This document shows positions 23,101 through 30,900 of a stretch of DNA of 64,000 nucleotides, piece by piece (the first letter of the stretch is position 1; every line of letters begins with the position of its first letter). A program made the position numbers and the translations under genes. The notes beneath the pieces are model-generated. The model did no database searches and was not told where the DNA came from. It saw only the letters and a list, made by a program, of their open reading frames with translations. The DNA is from Pomphorhynchus laevis (lineage: Eukaryota > Acanthocephala > Palaeacanthocephala > Echinorhynchida > Pomphorhynchidae): contig WNNJ02001520.1 in assembly GCA_012934845.2 (NCBI GenBank), positions 278,341 through 342,340 of the forward strand, given 5' to 3'.

Positions 23101-23345
23101 CTAGATATCTTTAAAAGTTATAAATTAATATATTTAATTGTTTTATTAACTAATCCGTGATTATCATTATGTCGTTCGTTTCATTACATTAGTTGTTTAC
23201 TTTTGCACTTGATTGTCACTAATAATTTGTATCATTCTAGAGCAAACTACCTAATATCAACGTTCCGACTCACTTGCTGGTTTTAGCCATGATGGTACTT
23301 GCCGTAAGACACGCCCTACAGCTTCAAAAGCGTGCAATCGTCTAG
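5083..23345 (+). CDS. SSR4: Translocon-associated protein subunit delta (TRAP-delta/SSR4), six exons
   Basis: TRAP-delta is a single-pass ER membrane protein of the TRAP complex, which sits beside the Sec61 channel and helps secretory and membrane proteins enter the ER. I assembled this gene by eye from six exons: 5083-5146, 11136-11278, 14857-14925, 16659-16733, 20682-20756 and 23241-23345. Every intron is GT-AG and all phases agree, giving 176 residues ending in TAG. Residues 1-22 look like a signal peptide (core VAIVLLLAAEY). Cys27 and Cys58 are 31 apart, the same spacing as the disulphide I recall in human SSR4 (173 residues). GGSVDIFTENQYKSLL resembles the human GTYEVRFFDEESYSLL. The hydrophobic C-terminal segment (about 153-170) lies the same distance from the end as in the human protein. 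The call rests on recalled family features, not a search. Confidence 0.8.
5340..5430. repeat. Short dispersed motif (TTTATATTTCGCTAGTTG)
   Basis: The motif ATATTTCGCTAGTTGTTGCT with ATTAGCATCATCAGAAAC recurs, diverged, near 15385, 21385, 22690 (and inverted at 22865) and 37105. Several copies lie beside Penelope-like fragments, so it may be part of a terminal repeat of that group. This is inference from shared sequence only. Confidence 0.45.
5783..5968 (-). pseudogene. LINE C ORF2 C-terminal block
   Basis: Reads LNAFVLSGLYFYSNNRPPEQ. Compare SGLVLFSRGRPPEQ at the C-terminus of LINE D (46.05-46.12 kb), so families C and D are relatives. The sequence after the stop is very AT-rich, as expected for a 3' tail. 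Confidence 0.7.
6124..6714 (-). pseudogene. LINE C ORF2 reverse transcriptase region
   Basis: 6319-6714 contains GDHIHGFRSGRETVKAV, motif A as HSLDVSAAFDNI and motif B as NGLPQGSPLSPILY. 6124-6315, in the next frame, contains motif C as IYADDIALVF, then LGLSLNPTKSN. All RT catalytic aspartates are visible, but one frameshift splits B from C. Confidence 0.85.
7635..8051 (-). pseudogene. LINE C ORF2 endonuclease region
   Basis: 7869-8051 reads RPVYVANCYIKPGGWRT, then GAHYIVGDLNDSE. The YIxPG and GDxN blocks are endonuclease/exonuclease/phosphatase-fold signatures; the second holds a catalytic Asp and Asn. 7635-7862 continues with the domain's end and the linker, in a shifted frame. Confidence 0.7.
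8519..9067 (-). pseudogene. LINE C ORF1: zinc knuckle and coiled coil
   Basis: At 8852-9067 the minus strand reads YPQCYRCQRWGHFSNMC, a CX2CX4HX4C knuckle, followed by GPCCVHCGDDH, a second knuckle. This is the nucleic-acid-binding signature of ORF1 proteins in Jockey/I-type LINEs. At 8519-8755 a heptad-like segment (DRLNELENKVTIVTAENKNI) predicts a short coiled coil, as expected for ORF1 oligomerisation. A frame break separates the two parts. Confidence 0.75.
9292..9462. repeat. Two adjacent inverted repeats (hairpins)
   Basis: Hairpin one pairs GCAAAACCATCTTTCAAA (from 9292) with TTTGAAAGGTGGTTTTGC (ending 9387). Hairpin two pairs CAGCGCAAAAG and GTCCTGCC with GGCAGGA and CTTTTGCGCTG around a TTATT loop (9413-9460). 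Both lie at the 5' end of the antisense LINE C. Confidence 0.75.
9463..10145. other. AT-rich intron sequence, no gene seen
   Basis: Short open frames only. A run of TTTCTTT (9969-9990) ending in GCAG looks like a splice acceptor, but no matching exon or donor follows. It may be LINE C 5' untranslated debris. Confidence 0.4.
10146..10615 (-). mobile_element. LINE C 3' end, second 5'-truncated copy
   Basis: The minus strand at 10348-10578 reads LNAFVLSGLYFYSNNRPPEQ, identical to the block at 5783-5968 over this stretch, then an AT-rich tail. At the 5' edge a 28-bp segment with CCCAAACCGGCATTTAATCG is duplicated back to back (10546-10602). Confidence 0.75.
10616..11135. other. AT-rich end of TRAP-delta intron 1
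   Basis: No gene or repeat recognised. It ends in the exon 2 acceptor. Confidence 0.4.
11136..11278 (+). CDS. SSR4: TRAP-delta exon 2
   Basis: 143 bases, phase 1 in and phase 0 out, with acceptor GGCATTTAG and donor GAT|GTAAGC. It codes for residues 22-69, including both lumenal cysteines (27 and 58). An alternative acceptor (TATTCCAG at about 11145) would give the wrong phase with exon 1. Confidence 0.8.
11490..11897 (+). repeat. Hammerhead-bearing repeat (family A), copy 1
   Basis: About 400 bp, repeated with moderate divergence at 11950-12385 (period about 460). Shared landmarks are AACAGCATTTCTATTAAA, TTTAGTGCCTGATGCAT, AGAGCGAAACGC and TCTGATGAGGATATATAG. It has no coding capacity. It contains the hammerhead fold described separately and lies in intron 2 of TRAP-delta in the sense orientation, so it would be transcribed with the gene. 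Confidence 0.85.
11674..11762 (+). ncRNA. Hammerhead ribozyme-like fold, copy 1
   Basis: All elements of a type I hammerhead are present in order. Outer stem I is CCTATG (11674) with CATAGG (11757). Inner stem I is ACGGTA (11696) with TACCGT (11732). The first core strand is CTGATGT (11702, consensus CTGATGA). Stem II is GCTC/GAGC with a TGTTA loop, then GAAA (11722). A minimal stem III is AC/GT, and the cleavage triplet is GTA, ending at 11731. The tiny stem III resembles schistosome and Penelope-type hammerheads. The A-to-T change at the last core-strand position (conventional position 9) would be expected to weaken or kill cleavage. Confidence 0.75.
11950..12385 (+). repeat. Hammerhead-bearing repeat (family A), copy 2
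   Basis: Second unit of the tandem pair, separated from the first by about 50 bp. Within it, GCACAGCGCTTATGC-type segments are reiterated at 12030-12090. It has the same landmarks as copy 1. Confidence 0.85.
12167..12256 (+). ncRNA. Hammerhead ribozyme-like fold, copy 2 (decayed)
   Basis: Same fold as copy 1. Outer stem is CCTATG/CATAGG, inner stem I ACGGTA/TGCCGT (one A-U pair now a U-G wobble, pairing kept), and stem II GCTC/GAGC followed by GAAAC. The core strand has become CTCATGT, and the triplet before the 3' stem is TTC. Two core positions are wrong, so it is probably inactive. Confidence 0.65.
12385..13650. repeat. Tandem repeat cluster, family C
   Basis: Two to three units of about 380 bp, some partial. 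Landmarks recur 381 bp apart, such as ATTGTGAATG..GGCGTTTCCGA (12880 and 13261), AAGCAACGGTTCAGGATTTC and TGGTGTTGCTTGATAGACTG. A related first unit with GAATGAAACAACG starts at 12385 and again near 12777. The same family appears at 63.14-63.51 and 63.62-64.0 kb. No coding capacity; in intron 2 of TRAP-delta. Confidence 0.85.
13651..14856. other. AT-rich end of TRAP-delta intron 2
   Basis: No gene, RNA gene or repeat recognised; simple AT-rich tracts near 13830-13900. Confidence 0.4.
14857..14925 (+). CDS. SSR4: TRAP-delta exon 3
   Basis: 69 bases, phase 0 to 0, with acceptor AATTTAG and donor CAG|GTAAAT. It codes for residues 70-92 (begins KRHIYALY, ends FGNYFQ). The ALY and RFGNYFQ positions match the human ALY and VGRYQVSW region of the beta-sandwich. 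Confidence 0.75.
14926..16658. other. TRAP-delta intron 3
   Basis: AT-rich. One diverged copy of the ATATTTCG-type dispersed motif lies near 15380-15420. Nothing else is recognised. Confidence 0.4.
16659..16733 (+). CDS. SSR4: TRAP-delta exon 4
   Basis: 75 bases, phase 0 to 0, with acceptor TTCCTTAG and donor ATG|GTAAGC. It codes for residues 93-117 and holds the best family-like block, GGSVDIFTENQYKSLL. Confidence 0.85.
16734..17934. other. TRAP-delta intron 4, unique part
   Basis: AT-rich with no recognisable feature before the minisatellite. Confidence 0.4.
17935..20353. repeat. GAT/GAC/GAA minisatellite, three zones, in TRAP-delta intron 4
   Basis: About 2.4 kb of near-perfect repeat. 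The 5' edge (to about 18080) is irregular. Then come about 27 units of the 12-mer GATGATGACGAA (to about 18410), about 118 units of the 15-mer GATGATGATGACGAA (to about 20190), and about 12 units of GATGATGACCAA. The repeat contains no stop codon in several frames on both strands, so it throws up spurious open frames of 680-826 codons (poly Asp/Glu, Met/Thr/Lys, Ser or Ile/Val/Phe). It sits between exons 4 and 5 of a spliced gene and has no splice-compatible coding role there, so I do not call it a gene. Confidence 0.9.
20682..20756 (+). CDS. SSR4: TRAP-delta exon 5
   Basis: 75 bases, phase 0 to 0, with acceptor ATTTTTAG and donor AAG|GTAATT. It codes for lysine-rich residues 118-142, the end of the lumenal domain (HTFYLPSK). 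Confidence 0.8.
20757..21340. other. TRAP-delta intron 5, unique part
   Basis: AT-rich; nothing recognised. Confidence 0.4.
21345..22890 (-). mobile_element. Penelope-like element fossil in TRAP-delta intron 5
   Basis: On the minus strand, pieces of a Penelope-type reverse transcriptase are readable: a SLFTNV block (motif A region), GLAISNPSAQILAEI (motif B region) and WFRYVDDDFIV (motif C with YVDD). Copies of the ATATTTCG-type terminal motif lie at both ends (about 21385, 22690 and 22865). The element is clearly broken, with several breaks. It looks older than the copies at 27.8 and 37-40 kb and belongs to a different family. Confidence 0.65.
21680..21935. repeat. 127-bp tandem duplication inside the Penelope-like fossil
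   Basis: Two adjacent copies share ATGTAATACTCC, ATATCATTAAAAACTA, CATCTAAGATTG and GGATCTTTTGAATTT, with about 10-15 percent divergence by eye. Confidence 0.75.
22660..22895. repeat. Fold-back of the dispersed ATATTTCG motif
   Basis: TTTATATTTCGATAGTTG (22690) faces CAACTAGCAAAATATAAA (ending about 22870), with TGATGATGATGCTAGCAGCA between. Two head-to-head copies of the same terminal motif would explain it. Confidence 0.6.
23241..23345 (+). CDS. SSR4: TRAP-delta exon 6 (membrane segment and stop)
   Basis: 105 bases including TAG, with acceptor CATTCTAG. It codes for residues 143-176. The hydrophobic THLLVLAMMVLAV segment is the membrane anchor, followed by a short basic tail (QKRAIV). Confidence 0.8.
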   Translation, partial: SKLPNINVPTHLLVLAMMVLAVRHALQLQKRAIV

Positions 23346-23401
23346 AAAAAGATCAAATGTTATTATAACAATATTTACTCCGGTTGGCTTTATGTTATTA
23401 T

Positions 23402-23407
23402 AATAAA
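23402..23407 (+). promoter_or_regulatory. Candidate polyadenylation signal of TRAP-delta
   Basis: AATAAA lies 57 bases after the TAG stop. This is a plausible position, but the motif is common in AT-rich DNA. Confidence 0.4.
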
Positions 23408-23600
23408 CATGGCTTACAATGTTTCAATAATTAAAAGGAAAATTAAAATATATCAATCCATATCAATATTTTTCGTTGAAAAATGTTAACCTAACGGAAA
23501 CAAGGTGCATCTTATACTAATACAATTTTAGTAAATTATTTACATTAAATCTTACATTCATGTAAATACGCATCTATTAATAATACATTTATGTTACTTG

Positions 23601-24125
23601 AGATCAGTAAATTATGTGAAATTCGAGAAATCATAAAATGTTTAATAAATTTATTAAAATATATAAATTTGTTATTAAATTTAAGTTATTTGAGATCTAC
23701 TGCAAGTAGTGATGCTACATGAATCTTCAAAGAATTACGCTACAACTTTTATTTACAACACGAACAGGAAAAAATGACTATAATCTGTAAAAAAAACATT
23801 TTTTAAATGCTTTTTTATGTTTCTTCGGGAAGCTTAACTCGGGATGAGTAGACTTTCGATGAGTAGACTTTCGATGAGTAACTTTCGATGAGCAGACTTT
23901 GGAGACTTAACTTTCGATTAGTAGACTAAGGTTTATGGTGATACGGCGTATCCCAGGTTAAGCTTGCCGAAGAAGCTTTTAAAAAAGCATGATAGTGTTT
24001 AGATTTTTTCATGTGCGTGTTGTAAATAAAAATTGAAGCATAATTCTTACAGATTAATTCTTCCAGATTATGTTAGATCAGTAAATTGTGTAAAATTTGA
24101 GGAATCACTAAATTTTTAATATTTT
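23601..24125. repeat. Palindromic element with internal 15-bp repeats and flanking direct repeats
   Basis: Arms of about 110 bp (23731-23844 and 23950-24075) are imperfect reverse complements; both contain TTTTTATTTACAACACG-like and CTTCGG-AAGCTTAAC sequence. The centre has about five copies of GATGAGTAGACTTTC (23843-23927). Outside the arms, about 50-bp direct repeats beginning GATCAGTAAATT occur at 23601 and 24077. It has no coding capacity; a MITE-like non-autonomous element is possible. Confidence 0.7.
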
Positions 24126-25290
24126 TGTCTTTGCATAAATTAATCTTTGTTCATTAAAGTTTAAATTAAGTATTCAATCTACCATTTGAAAATGCGCGAG
24201 GAGTTATTCTATTCGTTCAGTTCATTTTACTATTTGCAGTTTTTGATAATAAAGCTGTCTCCGAATTATTTTACACTTCCTAGTTGATCTAAATATCATA
24301 TTTTAAATCGATTCCTTAAACACAGTACTAGTCACAGAATCTCAACTTGTTGGATACTCCAAGATAAAGTAGTAAACGAAAAGAATTATTGTTTATTGTT
24401 TATGTATAATAGCAGATAATCCATATAGCAGCATCTAATCCATAGCTATAAACCAGCATTTTTATTAAGTCTCTCAGGTTGTCTATATCTGAATATAAAG
24501 GTCAGTTAATAATGACTTGTATGTTGATTTGTTGCATTGTCATTGCTTATACTTTCGTGGTAAAAAATAACTGACTAAGAAACGAAAGAAGTAATTTTAT
24601 TCGTTCAATATAGTTCGCTTGTTTTTATAGCAACATTGATCATTTGGCGAATAATGGTATTGAATGCTATTTTTTTATTTATCGGTCGACTTATTAATGT
24701 ATATGTTCTACAAGTAGACCTTTGATTTACGGACATGTATCGTAAGTATGCATTTGAAATCTAGTTGCAACCACACACATGTTTGCTTTACATGTAACTA
24801 TCCAAATACTTTTTACATACGAGTGTGTAGCACAATACTAAACCAAATATATGCAAACTGCTATGGGTATCATCTAGTATACGCCATAAAATGTATACCC
24901 TTAAAAATATATTAGTGTAGACTTTTAAAATCGATGAAATTTACACTGTTTAATTTCATAATTTTAAATATAAAATAATATTTTTCTCAAGTGTTTACAA
25001 ATAATAAATGAATTATATGATATATAATCAACGTATTTGATTCCATCTGTGTGTAATTTGCTTGCATACTTCATCTTTGCATTTTAACATTTGATATGAT
25101 TATCAATCACTCTGTAGATAAGTATCGATTTTCGTGATAACGAAATTCGTAATAAATGCATTATTTGTTATATGGCACAATTATCATACGATTTTTTAAA
25201 CAGATGCATAGTGTTGTCAAATCTAACATTTTATATCAGTTTATGACTCATAATTTGCATTTATTAATTTAAAATTTGCTGAATTTGTAT
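24126..25290. other. AT-rich intergenic DNA
   Basis: No gene, RNA or repeat I can support. Confidence 0.4.
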
Positions 25291-25860
25291 TATCAGTTTA
25301 GATAACAGAGTCAAGTATTTTATACTAGATATAAATTAAAAATAAAGATAAATAATTATAAATAATAAATAATTATATAAGATTTTATACAATTTATATT
25401 TATATAAAGTTCAAATTAAAAGTATAAATAAATTATTATGAATTGACTAATAAATAATATTCGACGTATTTCACTTGTAACGATTTAAATATTTTATTTA
25501 TTTTTGATTTCAATTGAAATATATATTTTATTTTTCAATTTTCAATTGATCAAAGACTGGTTTCTAACATTTTGGCTGTATATCTAATATTTTTTCTATT
25601 TTTTTGCGCTATTTATACCATATATAAATTAAAAATAAGGATAAATAATAATAAATAATGAATTATTATATAAGATTTTATACAATTTATATTTATATCA
25701 ACTTAAAATTTATATAATGTAGAATTGCTTTTGGGTCAATTATTAAAATTTTAAATAAAAATTAATTTTTATGAATTGACTATTAAATAATATACGATGT
25801 ATTTGAATAAGGAATTATTCGACGCATTCGAATAAAGAATTATATACTGAAAATGCTGCT
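25290..25860 (-). repeat. Penelope-tail family T, two partial copies
   Basis: Two successive copies share ATATAAATTAAAAATAA, ATATAAGATTTTATACAATT and TTTTATGAATTGACTA.TAAATAATAT. The same sequence occurs in this orientation at 34.97-35.29 kb and inverted downstream of the Penelope-like copy at 39.59-40.03 kb. Confidence 0.65.
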
Positions 25861-26107
25861 TTAACTTTTCAGTTATTGCACGACTTGATAGTCCGCTCAA
25901 AATTATAATTCGAATACTATAAAATTAACATTTTATGGTAACGAATAATAAGTAAAGAATATTTAATAAAGATACAAGATCTCCAAAAAATCACATCTTC
26001 CTCTTAGAGTGAAAATACTTTTCTAGAATAATCGGAAATTCAGTCGAGAAACCGAAGCATATATTTTGTGAAAATGCAAATGAATTAAAATGTAAATTTT
26101 AATTCAT

Positions 26108-26990
26108 TAGTAGCGTCCTGATTAGTAGCGTCCTGCTGTATCAAGAATAGGAACAATACCTGTGAGGATAATATTGTGCCACAACCCGAAGAATTTCAGC
26201 TCACAGATGCATTCAAGTTAAATTAAAAACATTCATTGCAAGTGCAGCATGAAAAACAGTGATCCGGCTAGCGGATCACACAACTAGGTAGGTTTCTAAT
26301 AGATCGTTAGAATACGATCCCCTACTGAAAGTAATATACAACAATGTATATCTACACAACTGGAGCAGCCAGCCAAGTAGATGTAGCGTTGAATCAAGAT
26401 ACAGACGTCCTGAGTTCAAATCCGATCAGCATCAGTGTACGGAGAAAGCAGATAATAAGGGTCGAAACGTGAAATGTAGGTCTGGGTCAGCAGCTGATGA
26501 GACCCACCCAGACTAATTAGTAGCGTCCTGCTGTATCAAGAATAGGAACAATACCTGTGAGGATAATATTGTGCCACAATCAGAAGAATTTCAGCTCACA
26601 GATGCATTCAAGTTAAATTAAAAACATTCATTGCAAGTGGCAGCATGAAAAACAGTGATCCGGCTAGCGGATCACACAACTAGGTAGGTTTCTAATAGAT
26701 CGTTAGAATACGATCCGCTACTGAAAGTAATATACAACAATGTATATTTACACAACTGGAGCAGCCAGCCTAGTGGTTGTAGCGTTGAATCACGATACAG
26801 ACGACCTGAGTTCAAATCCGATCAGCATCAGTGTACGGTGAAAGCAGATAATAAGGGTCGAAACGTGAAATGTAGGTCTGGGTCAGCAGCTGATGAGACC
26901 CACCCAGACTAATTAGTAGCGTCCTGCTGTATCAAGAATAGGAACAATACCTGTGAGGATAATATTGTGCCACAACCCGAAGAATAAATT
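26108..26990 (+). repeat. 395-bp tRNA-like tandem repeat (family B), 2.2 head-to-tail copies
   Basis: Units start at ATTAGTAGCGTCCTGCTG at 26121, 26516 and 26912 (periods 395 and 396); the third stops after about 75 bp. Each full unit has an A-box-like CAGCCTAGTGGTTGTAGC (clear in unit 2, altered in unit 1) and a B-box-like GAGTTCAAATCC, as in tRNA-derived SINEs. Near its end comes a hairpin GTCTGGGT...ACCCAGAC whose loop holds CTGATGAG, preceded by GGGTCGAAAC. Full units plus a partial one, all in the same register, suggest copying from a circular or concatemeric RNA. There is no open frame. Confidence 0.85.
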
Positions 26991-27830
26991 GTAAATGCAA
27001 TGTAAAAATTTTCAACTGGATGGAATACAAAGGGTAGCATTATGGCTAGATTACGTTGGCAATACAAACCTATATCGCTTATAATCAAGCCTATACTGCT
27101 TATAATTTACTTCATAAATTAAAGTTGTAATCTAACATTATAATCTCAAAAGTTGTTATCCTAATTTTAAAAATTTCTCAAGTTATTCAAACAATTATAT
27201 TTTTTTATATAATCTTTTGTTTTGAAATCAATTTATAAAAATTCCAATTTCTATCTTAAACTTAAAAATGTTTAAATAAAATTTACATTGAATAGTTGTA
27301 GCAACTTATCTACTGCAATTTTGTTCATTAACAAGTTTGTATTTCATGTTTATACGTGACATTACGATTTACAAGATATTTTCTCGAGAAAAGCGAATTT
27401 TCGCTACAGACCCAAAAATGCAAGCACATAACCTAAATCGTGTTATTTCATATATTGTATTAGAGAAGTTACATGAGTTAAGAAAATTTATAAAAGTTAA
27501 TAAAGTCCGTTTGATAAAATTAAAGTCTATCTTAATGTTAATAATGCTCGCTTTTAAGTTGAAAAGTTCGGATTAAAGTTAATGAGCTGCCTATGAGTTT
27601 ATATCTGCATTGTACAGTGGCAGTAACAACCACCAATGATCCAAAACTATGACGAAAAGGTTTCAATAAATTTCATTGTGAAACTTTGTTTCTGTTGTTT
27701 ACAGCTTGTGAAACTATGCTATATACCTGCCACAATTATTTATGATTTTACAATTTTATGAATATGTGATTTTGATTTAGCTGATATAAAGGAAACGTTA
27801 GTAAAATTAATTAATATTCGGAAAAAGATA
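26991..27830. other. AT-rich intergenic DNA
   Basis: A 79-codon open frame at 27337 has no recognisable feature and is probably chance. Nothing else seen. Confidence 0.4.
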
Positions 27831-28560
27831 TACATGTATATATATTATAATAACTATAACGCCTATCTAACGAAAATTAAACCATCAAGTAAATATAAAT
27901 ATATGGATAAAATTGAATTAATAGAATCCTTAAATATTTTGATAAATCAAAATTATTTAAAAGTAGGGACATCTATATTTAGACAAGTAAAAGGTGTTCC
28001 AATGGGTGGTAATAGTAGCCCAATTATAGCTGACTTGTTTTTAAGCTTTATAGAATATGAATTTGTTCATAACTGTGTAAAAACTAAATCTAAACAATAT
28101 AAATATATGAAATATATGTTTCGATGTATTAATGATATATGTGTATTTAATTCTAATAATTTTTATTCAATTAGTGAGCACATTTATCCAGAAAGCCTTA
28201 TTCTTAACAAAACCAATATTAATGATAAAGAAGGTGTATATCTAGATATGAACATTAAATTAACATTAACTAAAACTACTATTAATTTATATCGTAAAGA
28301 TGACATATTTAAATTTACAAGAAACATATTTTTGCATGAGCATTCATGCATACCATATAATATGAAATATAATACATTAAATAATGAAATTTTACGAGTT
28401 GTCATAATATATAATGATATTGATTTTAAAAATAATATGAAAATTGAAACATTTTTTAAACTACGGTATTATATAAATAAAAAATGTAAAATACATAAAT
28501 AATCAAAATGATTATTTAAATAATCATAACTAAAATACATAAATAATCGTTATAGAGGAT
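27800..28560 (+). mobile_element. Penelope-like element fossil, C-terminal RT part
   Basis: The 222-codon open stretch contains RQVKGVPMGGNSSPIIADLF (RT motif B of Penelope-like elements), then FIEYEFVHN and the region of motif C. It is nearly identical at DNA level to the matching part of the copy at 37-40 kb, so the two are recent relatives. It is truncated at its 5' side. Its downstream sequence (28.99-29.45 kb) also matches the tail of that copy. Confidence 0.85.
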
Positions 28561-28699
28561 TATATGAAGGTTAAAGAGGATTATAGTTAAGAATATTAGT
28601 TATCGCCCACACCAAATATAAATAATCATAAATAATCATAACTTAAAGACAGCTTACGGTTTACTGTCCAGTGAACATTTCGTATAAGAACGGAATAAA

Positions 28700-28995
28700 A
28701 AATCGGTTTGTGGTGGATTCGAATTGCGAATAATAGTTACCGCCCACACCAAATATATTGAACACATTAATTGTGTAATTTGGTATATAAACCAAATATA
28801 AACCAGCATTTCGGCGACAAGGAGTTCAGCAGAAACAGAAACAGGACCGAAACACGAAATATAAGTGTGTGCTCACTGCTTATGAGGCCCACCCATGCTG
28901 ATTGTAATGTACAGTGATGCTGATAGGATTCAAAAACAATCACACTAGGATAATATCAAACCGACCACCGAAAGAATACAACTCGTGTAAGCAAT
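28700..28995 (+). repeat. Diverged family B copy inside Penelope-like tail
   Basis: Shares with the 26.1-kb repeat, in order: GGAGTTCA, GGACCGAAACACGAAAT, TGAGGCCCACCCA, AGGATAATAT and CCGAAAGAAT. It is much more diverged than those copies, so it belongs to an older member. Confidence 0.6.
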
Positions 28996-30030
28996 GAATA
29001 TTCACAATATATTAATCAAAATATAATTAAAAATAAATTTAAACTCTTAAACAAAAAAGTGTTATGGATTGTTAGTAAATAACATCCTCTATTAAAATAA
29101 GATATTAGATAATTAATTTTTATCAGAATAAATGCATCATTATTTCTTCTGATCGAATTTGACGAAATTATGTATTATGCTCCATTGCTGTGCGGAATAG
29201 AAACCAAAACTGATAACATCAGAGTTCCATATGATGACCTCTAATCTCAATTATGATACATTCTATATTTTCTATTAATAAAATCATAAAAATTTAATTT
29301 TGTCAATGTTCTTCTTTTATATAAATCTAAATTATATAAAATAATAAGATCAAAATTTAAATTATTATTTTTAACATTATATACAGTACCAAATACGTAG
29401 CTTAGTTAACTGATCTAATTAATCCATTTTTGGAATGTTTTTACTTTGATCTCAGGCATAATAAAATATCCACACTAAATTTTTTTCTCGTGTGGATATT
29501 TTATTCTGCTTAAACAGGATTAGGTAGCACATGAATGTACTTCTAACAGAATAAATTAAAATAATTAACTATTTCATAAATTTTGTATTTCAAAATCAGA
29601 ATGACATAAAATCTTATGATTAAATATTATCTTACGCGTAGTGCAAAACACATAGCTTCAGTTAAGTAACCTTATTAATTCATACAATACTTTATATATT
29701 TAAATAATAAACTTATTTTATAATAAGGTATTATTCTAGGTAATCAAATTACATTAAAGATGCATCATTAGCATTGATTTGGATCCGATGTTATGTTGGG
29801 TCAAAGGACAGTGGCCGAGACCTAATAACATAGCATTTCCTTCTAATACTTTAAATCTTTATTCTAATAAATGGTATACTATTAATCGTTTCACAAAATA
29901 CTCGGTTATAAATATTCTTTTTAAGATTAAGATATGCATTTATAAATTTATCTATAATTTAAAATACGTAGCATCAGTTAAGTAACCTGATTAATCCATA
30001 TGAAACTAATTATCTTTAGGTTTGTACTAA
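28996..30030 (+). repeat. Penelope-tail family T, two or three copies
   Basis: Recurring landmarks are AATAAATTTAAACTCTT, GGATTGTTAGTAAATAA, GCATCATTA, the core TATGTTGGGTCaaagGACAG...CATAGCA, and the end TCAGTTAAGTAACCTGATTAAT (29400, 29655, 29975). The first copy follows the RT fragment just as in the 37-40 kb element. Confidence 0.65.
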
Positions 30031-30079
30031 AGGTTTGTGTACTTTAGCAATGTACTTCTTAATTTAATGCACTAGTCAC

Positions 30080-30375
30080 GAAACTAAGAACTAATTTTGA
30101 TAAGCTGGGTGTAGGGATTGTATAAGGACAAACTGGACGTACCCTTAAAGCAAGATTAGGAGAACATAAGAAGGCACTCACAACATCAGCGCAGGTCGAC
30201 ATTAGCATACCATGCTCAACAAACTGGCCATGACATCGACTTTGACAATGTGTCAGTTTTGATTTCCGTGACTAACTTAAAACGTCGATTAGTTATGGAG
30301 GTTGTTGCGATAAAGTTCCTCGAACTAAATTTGAATGTCCAAAATGATTTTGTTTCTCATACATTGTAATTTTAC
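30080..30375 (+). mobile_element. Penelope-like GIY-YIG endonuclease remnant
   Basis: Readable blocks include NFDKLGVGIV, GQTGRTLKARLGEHKKAL (the conserved G-x-T-x-R helix of GIY-YIG nucleases) and AYHAQQTGHDIDFDNV, followed by an arginine-rich LKRRLVMEVVAIKF with the conserved glutamate. This is the C-terminal nuclease of canonical Penelope-type elements. It is broken, with a few breaks, and probably belongs to another family than the RT at 27.8 kb, which has no such domain next to it. Confidence 0.8.
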
Positions 30376-30529
30376 TTGTGTTTTATTGTTTCAGATACTT
30401 TTTAAAAATGTCCGCGGTTAGCGAACAAAATATCTAAGACATATTCAATTTATTTTTTTCAGGGAAAGGCATTTAGATACAAAAGTAATTACTTTCCCCA
30501 AAATGTCTCGTTCCGGTTCAAAATATCTC

Positions 30530-30900
30530 TAAATAATGTACTTGCCTTATAATAAGGTATTACGCTAGATAATCAAATTATATTAGAGGATATATAATTC
30601 GTCAGCATATATTCGGTCCCGATGCTGTTTGTGTTTAAGGAAAAAGTTCCGAAACCTAATTATGCAGTAGCCACTATTGATGACTTTCAAAGAATAAATT
30701 CCAAAGTCAGATAGCATAGCAGTTCCCTTTGATGATCTCTAATTTTAATTCTAATACATTGTATATTATCTACTAATTACTTCATAGAAATACAAATATG
30801 TGATAATACTTTTTAAGATTAAGATATTTAAGTTTATGTATTGTATAAAAAACGTAGACTTTGTAAACTTATCTGATTTGCTTAAAATTGCTGATACGAT
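30530..30900 (+). repeat. Penelope-tail family T copy
   Basis: AAGGTATTACGCTAGATAATCAAATTA through GATAGCATAGCAGTTCC and GATGATCTCTAAT matches the other T copies; it ends near CTTATCTGATTTG. Confidence 0.6.

Noticed and set aside
26340-26420. A functional tRNA gene
   Set aside because: A- and B-box-like words are present but no cloverleaf with acceptor and anticodon stems can be folded; it is part of a tandem SINE-like repeat.
26480-26512. Calling the 395-bp repeat a complete hammerhead ribozyme
   Set aside because: CTGATGAG and a possible stem I exist, but GAAA and stem II are not in place; a simple hairpin explains the conserved bases better.
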